Shown here: one piece after another, positions 62,801-64,000 of the stretch | Layout: every line of letters starts with the position of its first letter | Numbering within the stretch: the stretch's first letter is position 1 | Assembly (NCBI RefSeq): GCF_000227135.1 | Contig: NC_018235.1 | Span: forward strand, 343,323 to 407,322 | DNA: 64,000 nucleotides | Direction of reading: 5' to 3' | From: Leishmania donovani | Taxonomy: Eukaryota; Euglenozoa; Kinetoplastea; Trypanosomatida; Trypanosomatidae | Program-made: the position numbers and the translations under genes | Notes under the pieces: generated by a model | Told to the model about the DNA's origin: nothing | What the model saw: the letters and a program-made list of their open reading frames with translations, nothing else | The model's database searches: none

Positions 62801-64000
62801 GACGTCGCTGGCGAGGCAGGGAAAAACGACTCTGTGGGATACGTTGTGTTCCACAGCGTTACCGTTGTGCCGCTCCCGCGACCGCCCTGTGGCCGCGCCG
62901 CCGCCACCTCCTCTTCTGCCTCCACAATGCGTGACAGGAAGCGGTGCTCGCTGAGCGTCACCTCTGCCGGGAGGCAGACAAGAGCGGCAAAGTACGCCGC
63001 ATCCGCCGCCGTCGACGTCGCGGTCATCGCTGTCATGGGTAGCGTCACCAGCTCCTTAAAGGGCAGCAGGGGTGTTGGCTGCGCTGCCTTGTACGGCTTG
63101 AGCCGCTGCAGGCCACCTTGTTGAATCATTGGTTGGAGGTAGTTGGCGAGCACCTGCCGCACCACCCGCAGCGTGTTCTCGTCACGGGCGTCGAAGTTGA
63201 AGACGTTGTTGAGTGCCTCGTAAACTCCGTCTTGCGGATAGCGTGACATGTGCTTCACCACCGCGATCAGTTCGCGGAGCGAGAAGGGGTAGGTCAGGTT
63301 CCCTTGCGTGAAGGCGCTCTGCAGCTCGAGAAAGACCAGAACAAGGCGCTCGAGTAACGACCGCGGCAGGGTTGGCGCGTAGGCAGTCAAGACACGCAGC
63401 TGCGACTCCGCGTCCGGGTTGCCCATCACGTATGCGGCGAAAAGGTCGCCACACTCGCGGAAGAAGTCGTTGCCGTGAAACGGAAAGCCTGGCGGGTTGG
63501 CCAACACGATAATGCGAAAGTCCGGGTGAATGGCGATGCGCTGCGTCGTCCCTGCCACCCCTGCTGCTGCCGCTGTTGCGTGAGGTTCCATCGCCGGGTC
63601 GCAGATCTGCCTCCCGTCACCGAGCCGCATCTCGCGGTCCTCGATAAGGCCCTTTAGCACCTGCACCACCTCGACTGGCGCCTTGTCGATCTCGTCCACC
63701 ACAAGGCAGTGACCTCGCTGGACCGCCTTCACCAGTGGCGAGTCCTCCCAGACGACCTTGCCGGCCTCTACCGTGGGGTTAATCGTCAAGCTGCCCACGG
63801 TCGTGTCACGGTGCAGCTGGATGTAGTGCCGCGGGATGCCGAGGCGCGAAAGAAAGGCGTCCACCACCTTGTTCTTCCCCACACCCTGGTTGCCGATGAG
63901 GAGGATATTACTGCCCATGGCGTACTGCTTCGCCAGCCAAGCCAGGATCGACTCGTGCACTCGATTCGCATGGAATCCGGTGACGTACGGCACCAGGGCC
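59839..64000 (-). CDS. VWA8-like AAA+ ATPase with C-terminal VWA domain (5' end outside window)
   Basis: At least 1386 codons; the frame stays open to the window edge, so the N-terminus is missing. The visible part opens in an AAA+ module: Walker A GNQGVGKN, where Asn replaces the usual Ser/Thr as in other VWA8 proteins, then YIQLHRDTTVGSL, EDSPLVKAVQRGHCLVVDEIDKAP (Walker B) and ANPPGFPFHGNDFF. A long beta-rich middle follows, then a basic/Gly-rich linker, and a C-terminal VWA domain with MIDAS DVSASM and a later SGDNT and SDANL. VWA8 is a large mitochondrial matrix-associated ATPase of the MoxR/dynein-like class, whose substrate is not established. It is the most upstream gene of the - strand unit seen here. 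Confidence 0.93.
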   Translation of the reverse strand, partial: ALVPYVTGFHANRVHESILAWLAKQYAMGSNILLIGNQGVGKNKVVDAFLSRLGIPRHYIQLHRDTTVGSLTINPTVEAGKVVWEDSPLVKAVQRGHCLVVDEIDKAPVEVVQVLKGLIEDREMRLGDGRQICDPAMEPHATAAAAGVAGTTQRIAIHPDFRIIVLANPPGFPFHGNDFFRECGDLFAAYVMGNPDAESQLRVLTAYAPTLPRSLLERLVLVFLELQSAFTQGNLTYPFSLRELIAVVKHMSRYPQDGVYEALNNVFNFDARDENTLRVVRQVLANYLQPMIQQGGLQRLKPYKAAQPTPLLPFKELVTLPMTAMTATSTAADAAYFAALVCLPAEVTLSEHRFLSRIVEAEEEVAAARPQGGRGSGTTVTLWNTTYPTESFFPASPATSSADAASSAAEAFTEWASHFTLPFVNPSTDTVVAMTSVTAVGGADAEMEAVTMPLLSVLLLRRTSGKDGSGGTSKSSPGAAALRLIVATVRLPPSSIETRYLVADKAEELATLWPVGHVRFADVTSPYATELATAAAHPFSLFRFTGFTLSAQALPWSTGDGEAGDTVGQQQHRRIWPPSLATWSQTAGARRSLLRKNDGAGLAAGRAPQGVVLLSSNKTGCTALIDVLAGAASDLYMTRMGIAEGEMTAVSNTPGALTTTSLGPVLPLHLDRCLNAASAPPAAQASVRVLDVSPRHGVICFAAASSTMRELLFVVQGRVVRVSFPHPVVSLRFVGSRLAMVEMEAAAVGDVRETSQRRAHRRAGVVKVSVAADGSAHATMLPLSPDTQCLELVEAPADAAGDDGPTEYLSASDRSSASHDVLVPADLKGSVWRIAAAADGSSASTPPPADGASEISEDDPAGRNIVYARVEGTAESGLQLRYYKSKTGSAAASAALPAFTTLVDDARHQLLHIHPDGQTVSAIDTQHATQRTFARAPGATVQAASASPSAAAAAENRWSLDSRSGTVYAWQSTSQQLSVADVDGERVRQRYSEWSSLLTGNAATVGDAATVEEGEEDVKDFKMKYSTPRKQPSGTLKHGEIDDKEHHGGNTWAGGTGGTDTAGLGGIIGPYRLDKGNPVHQVSPEEKRKVPKHLMEEARRMGRKALKERLQSIGMSEEEYEQYKGLQERVQPAVAQLRTLLMGLKASEGERVWITGQTDGVWDDKKLVEGIVGEKNVYKRRADSKETNPFQQQHKKRLVFVLDVSASMYRFNSMDQRLTKLLETTIMIMEAFAGFESKLDYAMIGHNGDSDNIPLVNFGAPPANQKERMIICQKMLAYAQYCWSGDNTVDAMRRSIELVTEEKGDSYFVFVISDANLRQYGITPRELTAIIQSKPEVKMFCIFIATLGAQASHLQQQLPAGHGYECMRTDVLPQVLRQIFISANLF

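Overview
The window looks like nuclear DNA of a trypanosomatid, most likely Leishmania. Genes are intronless and GC-rich, lie head-to-tail on one strand, and are separated by 0.7-4.5 kb spacers full of GT/CA and TA microsatellites. Polypyrimidine tracts followed by AG, typical of spliced-leader trans-splicing, sit just before start codons. There are no bacterial-style promoters or ribosome binding sites. Kinetoplastid-specific content includes a tandem pair of DNA polymerase beta genes (compact pol beta and the long pol beta-PAK) and SIDER-like short degenerate retroposon copies. From memory the polymerase pair lies on Leishmania chromosome 8; the species cannot be fixed from sequence alone.

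Layout. Bases 1-1740 hold a coding-like remnant and a 99-base run of N flanked by two identical 400-bp blocks. One gene (2278-3150, weakly MLF/Mlf1IP-like) is on the + strand. Everything from 6755 to the right edge is on the - strand, so 3151-6754 is a convergent strand-switch region, the usual place where two polycistronic units terminate. It carries two strong G-quadruplex motifs, one near each side. Reading right to left in the direction of transcription, the - strand unit encodes: a VWA8-type AAA+/VWA protein (cut by the window edge), a double J-domain protein, a low-complexity protein with a broken 3' part, an EF-hand/TMEM65 protein, a Dpy-30/IQ protein, two small unknown proteins, a NEK-type kinase with a C-terminal GFA/CENP-V-like zinc fold, a decayed FAD-dependent amine-oxidase-like pseudogene, a small basic probably mitochondrial protein, a giant long-form tRNase Z, pol beta-PAK, pol beta, a SET-domain protein and a BAR-like coiled-coil protein.

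How the genes relate. Position in one polycistronic unit does not imply shared function here, because each mRNA is processed separately. Several products are nevertheless probably mitochondrial (VWA8, TMEM65, pol beta, pol beta-PAK, two small proteins and possibly tRNase Z), and the two polymerases form an obvious base-excision-repair pair.

Most notable: a NEK kinase fused to a split GFA fold; a canonical EF-hand fused to TMEM65; a 46-bp-arm inverted repeat just downstream of the tRNase Z stop codon; two retroposon copies identical over about 358 bp lying as direct repeats 27 kb apart; and a Thr in pol beta where vertebrate pol beta has Tyr271.
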